Below the pieces are notes generated by a model, which saw only the letters and a program-made list of their open reading frames with translations, searched no databases and was not told the origin of the DNA. Below are positions 26,465 through 35,688 of a stretch of 60,739 bases of DNA, piece after piece. Position 1 is the first letter of the stretch; each line of letters begins with the position of its first letter. The translations under genes were made by a program, and so were the position numbers. The stretch spans positions 1 to 60,739 of the forward strand of contig CALMRC010000103.1 in the NCBI GenBank assembly GCA_937873275.1. Direction: 5' to 3'. This DNA is from an uncultured Spirochaetota bacterium (GTDB lineage: Bacteria > Spirochaetota > Spirochaetia > Treponematales > UBA12059).

Positions 26465-28561
26465 GTGCCGCGAGATCGAGGCGATTCCGCCGGAACGGTC
26501 CCCCTCTCGGATCTCCGGGAAGAGGGGATGATCCACGTCACGACCGTACGCTCCCCGGCCTGCCGGGGCGTCCTGGAGTCGATCGAGGCGCCCCACCTTC
26601 CCCGGGGCTACCGCGCGATTTACGCCGAGGACATACCCGGGGAAAATCGCCTGGCCATCCTGGGGTCGGAAATCCCCATCCTGGCCCGAGACCGTGTCGC
26701 GTACGCGGGGGAACCGGTTCTCCTCCTGGCGGGACCCGATCCCGGACGGCTCGCGGAACTACGGGACGCCGTGCGGGTGGTCGTCCGGGAGGAGGATCCC
26801 GTCCTGGAGTGGGAATCCTTCGATCCGGACCAAGTGGTGCTCCGGAGGAGCGCCGATTCGGGGGATCCGGACGAAGCCTTCGCCGCGGCCGCGAGCGTCC
26901 TGGAAGCCCGCTATCGCACGGAATCCCAGGACCACCTGTATCCGGAACCCCAGGGCGCCCTCGCGGTCTTCGATTACGACAAGCTCGTCGTGAAGTGCGC
27001 GACCCAGTGGCCCTTCCACGTCCGGGACTGCGTCCGGTCCGTGCTCGGGGTCAAACCCCAGGAGATCCTCGTCCTTCCGACCCCCCTGGGCATTCCCATG
27101 GACGGCCGACTCTGGTATCCCTCGGTGCTCGCCTGCCATGCCGCCCTCGCGGCCTATCTGTGCCGCAAGCCGGCCCGCATCCTCCTTTCCCGGGACGAGG
27201 ATTTCCGGTTCACCCCCAAGAAGGCCCGCTCCTCCGTCACGCTTCGAGCGGGACTGGACGCGGAGGGCGGCCTGACGGTCCTGGAGGCGCGGATCGTCCT
27301 CAACACCGGGGCCTACGCCCCCCTGGCGGCGGAACTCCTGGAACAGGCCTGCCTTCAGGTCACCGGATCCCTGTCGGTTCCGAACCTGCGGGTCCACGGT
27401 TACGCGGTTCGCACCAACACCCCTCCCCTGGGGGCGTTTTCCGGAATGGGGGCCGCGCACTCCGCGTTCGCCGCGGAAAGCCTGGCCAGCCGGATCGCCC
27501 GGGAACGGGAGGAGGATCCCCTGGAATGGCGGTCCCGGCATTTCCTGCGCAAGGGTTCCGTCTTGATCACCGGGGAACGTCTCCGAGAGAAGACCTCCTT
27601 CGAGGAGATCGGCCGGATGCTCCGGGCCTCCAGCGACTTCGCCCGGAAGCACGGGAGCTACGAACTCATCCGCAAGCGGAGGTCCGCTATCCGGAGCGAG
27701 GAATCCCCCCGGGGAATCGGTATCGCCTTCGGGTACCAGGCGAACGGCGCCGCCTTCGCGGCCCTCGCCGCCGATTCCTTTTCCGTGGAAAGCACGCTGA
27801 ACAAGGACCTGTCCCTGGCGATCTCGACCAGCGCCATCGCGGGGGACGAGGGGATCCGGGCCATCTGGAGATCCACCGCGGCCGGCATCCTGGGCATTCC
27901 CGCCGGAAAGGTCTACTTCCCCGCCGTGAGCACCGCGGCGGTTCCCGATTCCGGGCCGTCCGTCCTGTCCCGAAACGTGGCCGTCATAAACCGGCTGATC
28001 GAACGCAGCTGCGTCGCCATCCGGGGACGCCGGTTCCGGTCCCCCCTGCCCATCTCTTCCCGGGCGGTCCACCGGGCCCGAAACCCGCTCCGATGGGAAG
28101 GGGATGTGGTCCGGGGCTATCCCTTCGAATCCCTGTCCTGCTGCGGGGCCGTGGTGGAGCTGGAGCTGAATCCCTGGAGCCTGGAGCCCCGGGTCCTGGG
28201 GGTCTGGATCTGCGTCGACGGTGGACGCATCGCGTCCGAGCGCTTCGCCCGGAGCGCCCTTTCGACCTCCGCGATCGCGGCCCTGGGTCAATGCATCCGG
28301 GAGAGGCTGCCCCTGGAAGGCGGCCGGGTACCCGAGGACGGGTACCGGGAATACGGGGTCCTGTCCCTTGCGGAGACGCCCCCCGTCGCGATAGAGTTCC
28401 TGCCTTGGGACGACGGCGATCCCCTGAAAGGGATCGGCGAGCTCCCCTTCCTGTGCGTTCCCGCGGCGTTTTCCGCCGCCGCCGCCCAGGCCTCGGACCT
28501 GAACGCCGACCGACTCCCCTTCGAAGGCGGGGAACCCCTAGCCGGAATGGACGGCCTATGA
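26465..28561 (+). CDS. Xanthine-dehydrogenase-family molybdopterin-binding subunit, divergent
   Basis: Large catalytic subunit (CoxL/XdhA-like) of a molybdenum hydroxylase. 698 residues from a GTG with GGGAG 5 bases upstream. The aldehyde-oxidase/xanthine-dehydrogenase a/b hammerhead (DRVAYAGEPVLLLAG) and the molybdopterin domains are visible. The C-terminal KGIGELPFLCVPA block carries the catalytic Glu. Changes: the GAFRGFGxPQ motif is GAFSGMGAAH, lacking the arginine, and the GQG segment that contacts the cofactor is not found (ISTSAIAGDEG stands near its place). The substrate is therefore probably not a purine, and activity is uncertain. Overlaps the 2Fe-2S gene by 4 bases. Confidence 0.82.
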   Translation: MPRDRGDSAGTVPLSDLREEGMIHVTTVRSPACRGVLESIEAPHLPRGYRAIYAEDIPGENRLAILGSEIPILARDRVAYAGEPVLLLAGPDPGRLAELRDAVRVVVREEDPVLEWESFDPDQVVLRRSADSGDPDEAFAAAASVLEARYRTESQDHLYPEPQGALAVFDYDKLVVKCATQWPFHVRDCVRSVLGVKPQEILVLPTPLGIPMDGRLWYPSVLACHAALAAYLCRKPARILLSRDEDFRFTPKKARSSVTLRAGLDAEGGLTVLEARIVLNTGAYAPLAAELLEQACLQVTGSLSVPNLRVHGYAVRTNTPPLGAFSGMGAAHSAFAAESLASRIAREREEDPLEWRSRHFLRKGSVLITGERLREKTSFEEIGRMLRASSDFARKHGSYELIRKRRSAIRSEESPRGIGIAFGYQANGAAFAALAADSFSVESTLNKDLSLAISTSAIAGDEGIRAIWRSTAAGILGIPAGKVYFPAVSTAAVPDSGPSVLSRNVAVINRLIERSCVAIRGRRFRSPLPISSRAVHRARNPLRWEGDVVRGYPFESLSCCGAVVELELNPWSLEPRVLGVWICVDGGRIASERFARSALSTSAIAALGQCIRERLPLEGGRVPEDGYREYGVLSLAETPPVAIEFLPWDDGDPLKGIGELPFLCVPAAFSAAAAQASDLNADRLPFEGGEPLAGMDGL

Positions 28562-29046
28562 AACTGGATTTCATCCTGAACGGAGAGGACGTCTCGTGCC
28601 AGGCCGAGGCGGGCGACCGCCTTTCGGAAATCCTACGGGATCGGTTCTCCCTCCTGGGAGTCAAGAGCGATTGCCGGTCCGGCCATTGCGGGCTCTGCCT
28701 GGTTTCCCTGAACGGACGGACGGTCCCCGCCTGCCTGGTGCCCGCGTTCCGGGTAAGGGGATCGGAGGTCATCACCATCGAGGGATTCGAGCAGACCGAC
28801 GAGTATTCGGACCTTCGGGAGGGCTTCCGGAAGTCCGGAGCGGAGCCCTGCGAGTTCTGCCGGGGCGCCCTTCTCCTAGCCGCGGCGTCCCTCCTGGAGG
28901 AGCGGCCCCGGCCGGAAGCCCAGGAAATCCTGGAGCGGCTGTCCACGGTATTCTGCCGCTGCCACGACCCGGCCGCCCTGGTGCGGGGTGTCCAGACGGC
29001 CGCCGAGCTGAGGGCCCGGAGGATGTATTTCCGTGCTCATCGATGA
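28558..29046 (+). CDS. 2Fe-2S subunit of the molybdenum-hydroxylase-like enzyme
   Basis: 162 residues, the CoxS/XdhC-type electron-transfer subunit. The N-terminal ferredoxin domain has C39, C44, C47 and C59 (SDCRSGHCGLC ... VPAC). The C-terminal helical domain has the second cluster ligands C98, C101, C133 and C135 (EPCEFCRG and VFCRC). All eight cysteines are present, so both clusters should form even though the large subunit is divergent. It starts inside the large-subunit stop (ATGA) and overlaps the FAD-subunit gene by 14 bases. Confidence 0.92.
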   Translation: MKLDFILNGEDVSCQAEAGDRLSEILRDRFSLLGVKSDCRSGHCGLCLVSLNGRTVPACLVPAFRVRGSEVITIEGFEQTDEYSDLREGFRKSGAEPCEFCRGALLLAAASLLEERPRPEAQEILERLSTVFCRCHDPAALVRGVQTAAELRARRMYFRAHR

Positions 29047-29878
29047 GGTGATCGTCCCCTCCACCCTGAGCGAAACCCTCACGGCGCTCAAGCGGAATCC
29101 CGAGGCCGTCCTGTGCGCCGGCGGCACGGAGCTCTTTTCCGAGGAATCCGCGGGACGATCCGGACCGGCGCGGTCCTTGATCTCCCTCCATTCCGTGCCG
29201 GAGCTTCGTCACGTCTCCCGCACGGACCACTATGTGGAAGTGGGATCCGCGACCACCCTCTCCGAACTGCTGGCGTTGAAGGAAGGGTTTCTCCCGGATC
29301 CCCTGCGGGACGTGGTCCGGGGGATCGGTACCTTCGCGGTCCGGAACCTGGCCACCCTGGGGGGCAACCTGTCCTGCCCCGGAAGGTTCCGGGACTGCTT
29401 CCCCATCCTCGCGTGCATGGACGCCCTGGCGGAGTACCGGCAGGGGACCGCGGCCCGTTGGGTGAACCTCAACCGCCTCATCGGCACCGGGGGTACGCCG
29501 GACATACCGCGAGGGGAACTCCTGACCCGGATCCGCATACCCCTCGGGGAATGGAGCCTGGGTATCGCCCACAAGATCGGCTTTCCGAGGATCAACTCCC
29601 GATCCTCGAGCCTCTTCGTCTTCCTCGCCCGGACGGAAAAGCGGGTGCTTTCGAGCATCCGCCTGATCTTCTCCGGTGACCAAGCCGTGCGGAGTCGGGA
29701 GATCGAGGCATCCCTGGTCGGGAAGAAGATCCCCCTCTCCGCCCGGGAAACGGAAACCGCCCTCGGAGCCTTCGCCGCCCACTGCGCCCAGGCCGGCGTT
29801 CCCGATTCCTCCGCGACCCGGTTCCTCGGCCTGGTCCGCCGGGCCATCGGTCAACTGAACGAGGGGGCTCCGTCGTGA
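29033..29878 (+). CDS. FAD-binding subunit of the molybdenum-hydroxylase-like enzyme
   Basis: CoxM/XdhB-like medium subunit of 281 residues from a GTG with GGAGG in front. The FAD-binding motifs are VLCAGGTELF (usually AGGTDL) and ATLGGNLSCPGRFRDCFPIL (usually ATxGGNxxxASPxxDxxPxL). A CO-dehydrogenase-flavoprotein C-terminal domain follows. With the two preceding genes it completes a three-subunit enzyme of the xanthine dehydrogenase family. The gene order large-FeS-FAD differs from the common FAD-FeS-large order. Electron acceptor unknown. It overlaps the next gene by 4 bases (GTGA). Confidence 0.9.
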   Translation: MLIDEVIVPSTLSETLTALKRNPEAVLCAGGTELFSEESAGRSGPARSLISLHSVPELRHVSRTDHYVEVGSATTLSELLALKEGFLPDPLRDVVRGIGTFAVRNLATLGGNLSCPGRFRDCFPILACMDALAEYRQGTAARWVNLNRLIGTGGTPDIPRGELLTRIRIPLGEWSLGIAHKIGFPRINSRSSSLFVFLARTEKRVLSSIRLIFSGDQAVRSREIEASLVGKKIPLSARETETALGAFAAHCAQAGVPDSSATRFLGLVRRAIGQLNEGAPS

Positions 29879-30744
29879 CGGAACCGGGGCGCCTCTTCCT
29901 CGTCCCCGCCCCCCTGGGGAACGGGGATCCCCTCCGGATTCTCTCCCCGGAGGTCGTGGACACCATTCGGGGTTTGCGGCACTTCGTGGTGGAGTCCGAG
30001 CGATCCGCCCTGCGGCTCCTGTCCGGCATCCTTCCCCCGGAATCCCTCCGGGAATCCTCCTTTTCTGTCCTCGACGAGCATACGGACCCCCGGGAGGTTC
30101 CCCGCCTCCTGGAGCCCGCACGGGCGGGGCACGACCTCGGGATGCTTTCCGAGGGGGGATGCCCCTGCGTGGCCGACCCGGGAGCGGACCTGGCCGCGGA
30201 GGCGCACCGCCGGGGAATCCGGGTGATCCCCCTGGCCGGCCCGTCCGCGATCCTGCAGGCCCTCATGGCCTCCGGGTTTTCCGGCCAGCGGTTCGAATTC
30301 CTGGGGTATCTCCCGGCCCGGGCCGAGGAGAGACGATCTTCCCTGAAACGGTTGGAGCGGGAAGCCGCCCGGGACGGAGCGACCCGGATCTTCATCGAGG
30401 CGCCCTATCGAGGCCGGGCCCTCCTGTCGGACGCCCTGGACGTCCTGGATCCGGAGACCCGGCTCTGCGTCGCCGCGTCCCTGGGGGGACCGGAGGAGCG
30501 GATCCGGTCCCTGGAGATTCGAGCCTGGCGGACCGCGGACTTCCGGTTGGAAAAGGAACTCGCGGTGTTCCTGCTGGCGGTCTCGGGGGAACCCGGCGTT
30601 CTGATCGGCCGACCCTCCGGTACGGTCCGCGGTTCGGCGAACGCAGTCCCGGTGCCGGCCGCCGCCGGGACGCCGGGACGGCGGCGGGACGGACGGCGCA
30701 AGCCCGATCGGGAGAGGCCGTCCCGGAATCCCGGGGACGCTTGA
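29875..30744 (+). CDS. RsmI-like SAM-dependent methyltransferase (tetrapyrrole-methylase fold)
   Basis: 289 residues. The tetrapyrrole-methylase fold is shown by GRLFLVPAPLGNG, the glycine loop LSEGGCPCVADPGADLA, and VIPLAGPSAILQALMASG plus FEFLGYLP, all as in RsmI (16S rRNA 2'-O-methylation of C1402) and its short paralogue group. It is probably an rRNA or small-molecule methyltransferase, but the target is not certain; GGCPCVADPG deviates from the RsmI GTPxISDPG motif. The last ~45 residues are Arg/Pro-rich and disordered. It is the last gene of the operon that begins with the NusG-like gene. Confidence 0.8.
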   Translation: MTEPGRLFLVPAPLGNGDPLRILSPEVVDTIRGLRHFVVESERSALRLLSGILPPESLRESSFSVLDEHTDPREVPRLLEPARAGHDLGMLSEGGCPCVADPGADLAAEAHRRGIRVIPLAGPSAILQALMASGFSGQRFEFLGYLPARAEERRSSLKRLEREAARDGATRIFIEAPYRGRALLSDALDVLDPETRLCVAASLGGPEERIRSLEIRAWRTADFRLEKELAVFLLAVSGEPGVLIGRPSGTVRGSANAVPVPAAAGTPGRRRDGRRKPDRERPSRNPGDA

Positions 30745-30768
30745 CGGGAACGGGGGTTCCGCTACAAT
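30741..30768 (+). promoter_or_regulatory. Promoter of the PilZN3 protein gene, nearly leaderless
   Basis: TTGACG (30741-30746) and TACAAT (30763-30768), spacer 16. The -10 ends 9 bases before the ATG at 30778, so the leader is at most about 3 bases. The -35 overlaps the stop codon of the previous gene. Confidence 0.7.
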
Positions 30769-30777
30769 GGACGGCGT

Positions 30778-31587
30778 ATGGCTAAAACGGATAAGATAAC
30801 TTTTTCGGACACCTACGGCGACGCCGTCGTATCCCTCAGCCCCTTCGCCCTGAAAAAACTGGGCATCGTCTCCAACCAGACCATCCTGAAGGTGGATACC
30901 TACAACCTCGTCTGCGTGCCCTTCCGGCTGTCCATGAAGGGGGCGGTTCTGCTGGGATCCTTTTCCCGGGACGAGATCGTCTTCTTCCAGCGGTTCAAGG
31001 GCGCCCTGGCCGGACTGAACCTGGTCATCCAGCCCGGGGACTCCCCCGCCCCCCGGAAGGTCTTCTGCCGCTGCTCCCTCAGCCAGATCTCCCCCATGAA
31101 GGGCCGCGATTCCGTGGGCCTTCTGTCCGTGGAATTCCGCCCCTGCCCGCCGGACCTCGAGAACCTGATCGGGAACTACATGATGCTCATGGACCGCCTG
31201 AAAGCGGACTACAAGGACCTTTCCGGCAAGACGGTCCCCATCAATCCGGATACCGCGCGGATCCTGGGGTTCAACAACTACGCCACCCTGAGCGCCGATC
31301 CCGTCGTGACCAAGCTCGCCCTCTTCTCCCTGGGGGTGGACCGCCTGGTCTTCCTGGCGCCCATGCAGACCCCGGATCTCCGGCCGGGCCAGGAGGCTTC
31401 CCTGCGCCTGTTCTTCCAGAAATACCAGTTCAACGTGGCCGGCAGGATCTCGGAGGCGACCCGCCTGCCCACGGGGGTTCAGAAGGGATCGGTGGAGTTG
31501 AATTTCGCCCCGGAGCTGGTGGACCTGCTGGACATGTACTACCTCCAGGCCAAGCTCGGCGCGCGGGTCTCGAAGCCCGTGACGTGA
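30778..31587 (+). CDS. PilZ-like (PilZN3-type) spirochaete protein
   Basis: 269 residues, soluble, starting MAKTDKITFSDTYGDAVVSL. It resembles the spirochaete proteins with a PilZN3 N-terminal domain and a PilZ-related beta-barrel C-terminal half (GQEASLRLFFQKYQFNVAGRISEATR). The canonical c-di-GMP motif RxxxR...DxSxxG is not seen, so nucleotide binding is doubtful. It is monocistronic, with its own promoter and a probably leaderless mRNA. Role possibly in motility or envelope, by family association only. It converges on queA with 34 bases between; no good hairpin is seen there. Confidence 0.7.
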   Translation: MAKTDKITFSDTYGDAVVSLSPFALKKLGIVSNQTILKVDTYNLVCVPFRLSMKGAVLLGSFSRDEIVFFQRFKGALAGLNLVIQPGDSPAPRKVFCRCSLSQISPMKGRDSVGLLSVEFRPCPPDLENLIGNYMMLMDRLKADYKDLSGKTVPINPDTARILGFNNYATLSADPVVTKLALFSLGVDRLVFLAPMQTPDLRPGQEASLRLFFQKYQFNVAGRISEATRLPTGVQKGSVELNFAPELVDLLDMYYLQAKLGARVSKPVT

Positions 31588-31621
31588 CGAGGGGGCGCCG
31601 TACCGGCCCGTTTTCCCCGCC

Positions 31622-32638
31622 CTACAGGATCAACATCGCGTCCCCGTAGCTGAAGAACCGGTACCGGAGCCGGACGGCTTCCTCGTAGGCCCGGAGGATC
31701 AGGTCCTTTCCCGCGAACGCGGAGACCAGCATGAGCAGGGTGGACTCGGGGGTGTGGAAATTGGTGAACAGGGCGTCCACGACCCGGAATTCCCGGCCGG
31801 GATACAGGAAGATCCGGGTCGAGCCGGGTCCGGGCCGGAGGTTTCCGTCCGCCCAGGCGCTTTCCAGGGTGCGCACGCTGGTGGTGCCCACAGCCACGAC
31901 GGGGCGGCCCTCCCGGCGGGCCCGGCGGACGGCCTCCGCGGTGGAGTCCGGGACGCTGTACTCCTCCTCGTGCATCACGTGGTCCTCGATCCGCTCCGCC
32001 CGGACGGGCAGGAAGGTTCCCAGACCCACGTGGAGGGTGACCGCGGCGGTCTCCATGCCGGCCTCGCGCAGGGAGGCCAGGATCTCCTCGGTGAAATGGA
32101 GCCCCGCGGTCGGGGCGGCCACGGAACCGACGGCCCGGGAGTACACGGTCTGGTACCTCTCGGCGTCGAAGCCGTCGTCCGTTCGGCGGATGTAGGGCGG
32201 CAGGGGGATGTGACCCCAGCGGTCCAGGTAGACGTCGTCCACGGGCCGGTCCAGTTCCAGGATCCGGAGGTCCTCCTCGATCCCGACGATCCGGCCCCGG
32301 ACCCCGCCCGGGAACAGGTACCCCTTCCCGGGCACCTGCTTCCTCGCCTTGGTGGTCATGACAAGCCATTCCCGCTCTCCCCGACGCCGGAGGAGGAGGA
32401 ATTCCACCCGTCCCCCGGAATCGGACGTCCCGTACACGCGGGCCTTGCGGACCTTGGAGTCGTTGAAGACCAGGAGGGAACCCGTCGGCAGGTGCCGGGC
32501 AAGGTCCGAGACCCGGGAGTGGACGAAGGATCCCGTGGACCGGTCCAGGACGAAGAGCCGGGAGGCCCCCCGTTCGGCGGCCGGCCGCTGGGCGATCAGG
32601 TCCTCGGGAAGGTCAAAAAAGAAGTCTTTCGTCCGCAT
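31622..32638 (-). CDS. queA: S-adenosylmethionine:tRNA ribosyltransferase-isomerase
   Basis: Makes epoxyqueuosine in tRNA from the preQ1 base and SAM. 338 residues, full length. Family blocks: [75 protein letters not shown] and [12 protein letters not shown]; the end [15 protein letters not shown] is also typical. It overlaps ruvB by 26 bases, a common ruvB-queA arrangement. Other queuosine genes are not in the window. Confidence 0.97.
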   Translation of the reverse strand: MRTKDFFFDLPEDLIAQRPAAERGASRLFVLDRSTGSFVHSRVSDLARHLPTGSLLVFNDSKVRKARVYGTSDSGGRVEFLLLRRRGEREWLVMTTKARKQVPGKGYLFPGGVRGRIVGIEEDLRILELDRPVDDVYLDRWGHIPLPPYIRRTDDGFDAERYQTVYSRAVGSVAAPTAGLHFTEEILASLREAGMETAAVTLHVGLGTFLPVRAERIEDHVMHEEEYSVPDSTAEAVRRARREGRPVVAVGTTSVRTLESAWADGNLRPGPGSTRIFLYPGREFRVVDALFTNFHTPESTLLMLVSAFAGKDLILRAYEEAVRLRYRFFSYGDAMLIL

Positions 32639-33653
32639 GTCCCGTCCGGTAGCCCAGGTGTTCGTAGGCCAGGGGGGCGGCGACCCGCCCCCGGGGGGTC
32701 CTCTGCAGGAAACCCGCCTGGATCAGGTAGGGCTCGCAGTAGTCCTCCAGGGTCTCCACGGATTCACCCACCGAGATGGCCAGGGTTTCCGCTCCCACGG
32801 GCCCGCCTCCGTATTTCTCGATCACCGAGCGGAGGATTTCCCGGTCGTGCCTCTCCAGTCCGAACCGGTCCACCTCCAGCCGATCGAGTCCCTCCCGGAC
32901 GACCTCCTCGGTCACCCTCCCCGCCCCGAAGACCTGGGCGAAGTCCCGCATGCGCCGAAGAAGCCGGTTGGCGACCCGGGGAGTGCCCCGGCTGGAGGCC
33001 GCCAGCAGGCGGGCCGCCTCGGGACTCAGCTCCACGCCCAGGATGGCCGCGGAGCGGTTCAGGATGAGGATGATTTCCCCGGGCTCGTAGAACCCGAAGC
33101 GCAGGGAGATACCGAAGCGGCTGACCAGCGGACTGGAGACCATGCCGGCCTTCGTCGTCGCCCCCACCAGGGTGAAGGGCGGCAGGGGTATCCGCACCGT
33201 CCGCGCGGCGGGGCCCTGGCCGATGATCCAGTCCAGCTCGAAGTCCTCCATGGCGATGTACAGCATCTCCTCGATGGCGGGTTTCAGGCGGTGGATCTCG
33301 TCGATGAAGAATACCGTCCGTTCCGTGACGGTGGTGAGGATGCCCGCCAGGTCCTTGGGCTTGTCCAGGGCCGGGGCGCTGGTCACTTTGAAGTCCACCC
33401 CGAGCTCCCGGCTGACGATTCCGGCCAGGGTGGTCTTTCCCAAGCCCGGTGGGCCCAGGAGGAAGACGTGGTCCAGGGCTTCGCCCCGTTCCCGGGCGGC
33501 CCGGATGAAGACGGACAGATTGTCCTTGATGCGGTCCTGCCCCAGGAACTCGGACAGGCGCTGGGGCCGCAGGACCGCCTCCTTCTCGTCCTCGGAACCG
33601 AGGAAGCCCGGATCCAGGACGCCCCGGGGATCGCGCTCCGTCTCGGCGCTCAC
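32613..33653 (-). CDS. ruvB: Holliday junction helicase motor RuvB
   Basis: Hexameric AAA+ motor that drives branch migration with RuvA. 346 residues. Walker [12 protein letters not shown], Walker [10 protein letters not shown], sensor and RuvB-specific [15 protein letters not shown] and [12 protein letters not shown] are all present, followed by the winged-helix domain with [16 protein letters not shown] near the C-terminus. The start overlaps the ruvA stop by 4 bases. Part of the yebC-ruvC-ruvA-ruvB-queA run. Confidence 0.98.
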   Translation of the reverse strand: MSAETERDPRGVLDPGFLGSEDEKEAVLRPQRLSEFLGQDRIKDNLSVFIRAARERGEALDHVFLLGPPGLGKTTLAGIVSRELGVDFKVTSAPALDKPKDLAGILTTVTERTVFFIDEIHRLKPAIEEMLYIAMEDFELDWIIGQGPAARTVRIPLPPFTLVGATTKAGMVSSPLVSRFGISLRFGFYEPGEIILILNRSAAILGVELSPEAARLLAASSRGTPRVANRLLRRMRDFAQVFGAGRVTEEVVREGLDRLEVDRFGLERHDREILRSVIEKYGGGPVGAETLAISVGESVETLEDYCEPYLIQAGFLQRTPRGRVAAPLAYEHLGYRTGHADERLLF

Positions 33654-34234
33654 GTGGACAGCTCCAGGATGGCCCGTCGGAAGAGCTCCTGCTCGGCCTC
33701 GGGGCCGCCGCCGGTTCCCAGGTCGCCGGAAAGCCGGGCCACGGCCTCGGCGGCCCGCTTGCGATCGTAGCCCATGTCCGCCAGGGCCTGGACCACGTCT
33801 GCCCAGGGGCCCCGGGAGGCCGGGGGAACGGCCCCGGGAATCTTGCCCTTAAGGGCGAAGACCAGCTTCTGGGCCGTCTTGGCTCCCAGGCCGGGCACCT
33901 GCTGGAGCCGGGCCAGGTTCTCGGAATCCAGGGCCGCCTCGAGCTCCGCCGGAGAGATCCCGGAAAGGATCTTGACCGCCTGGCGGGGACCGATGCCCTC
34001 GACCTTTAGAAGCTCCAGGAAGAGGCCCCGTTCCCTCTCCGAGGGGAATCCGAACAGGCGCATCTGATCCTCCCGGTGCACCAGGTGGATATAGACCTTC
34101 GTCCGGGCGCCCAGGGTCCCGAATTCGTCGATGGATCGGGCGGGGACCGAGAATTCCCATTCGAGTCCATGGTTCTCGACCCGGAGGACGTCGAACCTCT
34201 TTTCCGTGATGGTTCCCTGGAGGGAATTGAACAT
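33650..34234 (-). CDS. ruvA: Holliday junction-binding protein RuvA
   Basis: Tetrameric junction binder that loads RuvB. The ATG at 34234 gives 194 residues beginning [15 protein letters not shown], an OB-fold domain. Two helix-hairpin-helix motifs follow ([18 protein letters not shown] and [16 protein letters not shown]), then a flexible linker and the C-terminal RuvB-binding domain ([19 protein letters not shown]). The reading frame is open further upstream, but the sequence there is not RuvA-like. There is no ribosome site before the ATG; a -10 box lies 6 bases upstream, suggesting an own leaderless transcript besides read-through from ruvC. Confidence 0.96.
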   Translation of the reverse strand: MFNSLQGTITEKRFDVLRVENHGLEWEFSVPARSIDEFGTLGARTKVYIHLVHREDQMRLFGFPSERERGLFLELLKVEGIGPRQAVKILSGISPAELEAALDSENLARLQQVPGLGAKTAQKLVFALKGKIPGAVPPASRGPWADVVQALADMGYDRKRAAEAVARLSGDLGTGGGPEAEQELFRRAILELST

Positions 34235-34240
34235 GCCGGG

Positions 34241-34270
34241 AGTATACCCCGCCCGGGCCGGGCCCTTCAA
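34241..34270 (-). promoter_or_regulatory. Internal promoter of ruvA, leaderless layout
   Basis: On the minus strand TTGAAG (34270-34265) and TATACT (34246-34241), spacer 18. Exactly 6 bases (CCCGGC) separate the -10 from the ruvA ATG, so the predicted start site is the A of ATG. The -35 overlaps the end of ruvC. Confidence 0.65.
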
Positions 34271-34764
34271 CCTGGAGCGGTTCCGGGAAGCCGGGCCGGG
34301 AACCACCGGTTGTGGGCATGGCAGACCGCCGCCGCCAGGGCGTCCGCCGCGTGGTCGGGCCGGGGAATCTCCGGGAGCCCCAGGATCATGCGCACGAATT
34401 CCTGGACCTGGGCCTTCTCCGCCCGGCCCTGCCCCACCAGGGACTGTTTGATCGCCCCGGGCCCGTACTCGACCAAGGCCAACCCCGCGAGGCGGCAGGT
34501 CAGGCGGAGGACACCCTTGGCCTCCGAGACGGACAGGGCGCTGGTGACGTTCTTGGCGAAATACAGGGCCTCCATGGCCCCTTCGGAGGGGCCGTAGCGG
34601 ACCAGGATGTCCCGGAGAGCCTCGTGGATGGTCAGGAGCCTGCTGTCGAGGGAGGCGGAGGGAGGAGTACTTATACAGCCGTGGGCGATGTAGCGTACGC
34701 CGCCGGGCCGGGCGTCCAGGACGCCCCAACCCGTGGAAGCCAGGCCCGGATCGAGTCCCAGCAC
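34267..34764 (-). CDS. ruvC: Holliday junction resolvase RuvC
   Basis: Endonuclease that cuts Holliday junctions after RuvAB migration. 165 residues from a GTG (GGAG about 7 bases before). The metal-binding acidic residues are seen: D5 in LGLDPG, E65 in MEALYF, and D137/D141 with H138 in RPDHAADAL. The AEKAQVQEFVRMILGL block is typical. It is separated from ruvA by 32 bases that hold a promoter and from yebC by 58 bases. Confidence 0.96.
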   Translation of the reverse strand: MLGLDPGLASTGWGVLDARPGGVRYIAHGCISTPPSASLDSRLLTIHEALRDILVRYGPSEGAMEALYFAKNVTSALSVSEAKGVLRLTCRLAGLALVEYGPGAIKQSLVGQGRAEKAQVQEFVRMILGLPEIPRPDHAADALAAAVCHAHNRWFPARLPGTAPG

Positions 34765-34822
34765 GCGGACGCTCCCTCCCGGGGCCGGAGCCGCCGGGAG
34801 GATGGAGTGCGCCCCTTCGGGC

Positions 34823-35560
34823 TCACTCCTCGGCGTCTTCGGGGATGTTCGCGTTGTGGTAGACGTTCTGGACGTCGTCGCATTCCTCGAGCTTTTCGAT
34901 GAGCTTGTTGATCTTGCCGCCCGCGTCCTTGTCCACGTCGATGTAGCTCTCGGGGATCATCGAGACCTCGGCGCCGTCGGTCTCCATCTGCTTGGCCGTG
35001 ACCGCGTTGTAGACGGTCTCGAAGGCGTCCGGGGCCGTATATACCACGATCTCCCCGTCCTCGTTCTGGATGTCGTCCGCGCCGGCGTCCAGGGCCACCT
35101 CCATGACCTCGTCCTCGGTGTACTTCTCCCCGTCCAGGGAGATGACGCCCTTGCGGTTGAACAGGCGGAGGACCGCGTTGGACGTGGCCAGGGAGCCGCC
35201 CGCCCGGGTCAGGATGTTTCGGACTTCCGCGGCCGCCCGGTTCTTGTTGTCCGTCAGGACCTCGATGAGGATGGCGACTCCGCCGGGGGCGTACGCCTCG
35301 TACACGAGCTCCTCGTAGTTCACTCCCTCGAGCTCGCCGGTGCCCTTCTTGATGGCCCGGTCGATGTTGTCCTTGGGCATGTTGGCGCCCCGGGCCTTGA
35401 GCACCGCGGTGCGGAGCCGGGGATTCCCCTCGGGATCGCCGCCGCCCATGCGCGCCGCTATGGATATTTCCTTGATGAGCTTGGTGAACATCTGGCCGCG
35501 CTTCGCGTCCGCGGCACCTTTCTTGTGCTTGATCGTCGCCCATTTGCTATGGCCGGACAT
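34823..35560 (-). CDS. yebC: YebC/TACO1-family protein
   Basis: 245 residues, full-length YebC_I-type member. It begins MSGHSKWATIKHKKGAADAKRG, the family hallmark, and has the acidic middle part (VALDAGADDIQNEDGEIVVY) and the C-terminal DADDVQNVYHN-like block (EECDDVQNVYHNANIP). Proteins of this family act as transcription regulators in some bacteria; YebC-type proteins have also been linked to easing ribosome stalls on prolines. A good ribosome site (AAAGGAG) precedes the ATG. First gene of the ruv run, a frequent arrangement. Confidence 0.95.
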   Translation of the reverse strand: MSGHSKWATIKHKKGAADAKRGQMFTKLIKEISIAARMGGGDPEGNPRLRTAVLKARGANMPKDNIDRAIKKGTGELEGVNYEELVYEAYAPGGVAILIEVLTDNKNRAAAEVRNILTRAGGSLATSNAVLRLFNRKGVISLDGEKYTEDEVMEVALDAGADDIQNEDGEIVVYTAPDAFETVYNAVTAKQMETDGAEVSMIPESYIDVDKDAGGKINKLIEKLEECDDVQNVYHNANIPEDAEE

Positions 35561-35688
35561 GTTGGCTCCTTTATACGAATGGAATTTCAGCCGGGACCGA
35601 ACGGAACGGATACCCGACGGGCTCCCGGGCGCATACCTGCGGTTGTACGGTTATCGCGGAAGCGGCGGAGGGTGAAGTCTCCGGTAAA

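Noticed and set aside
25744-28557. Long plus-strand frame leading into the 2Fe-2S gene
   Set aside because: Only the last 162 codons (from 28558) are protein-like; the rest is a shifted frame of the aminotransferase and the hydroxylase subunit.
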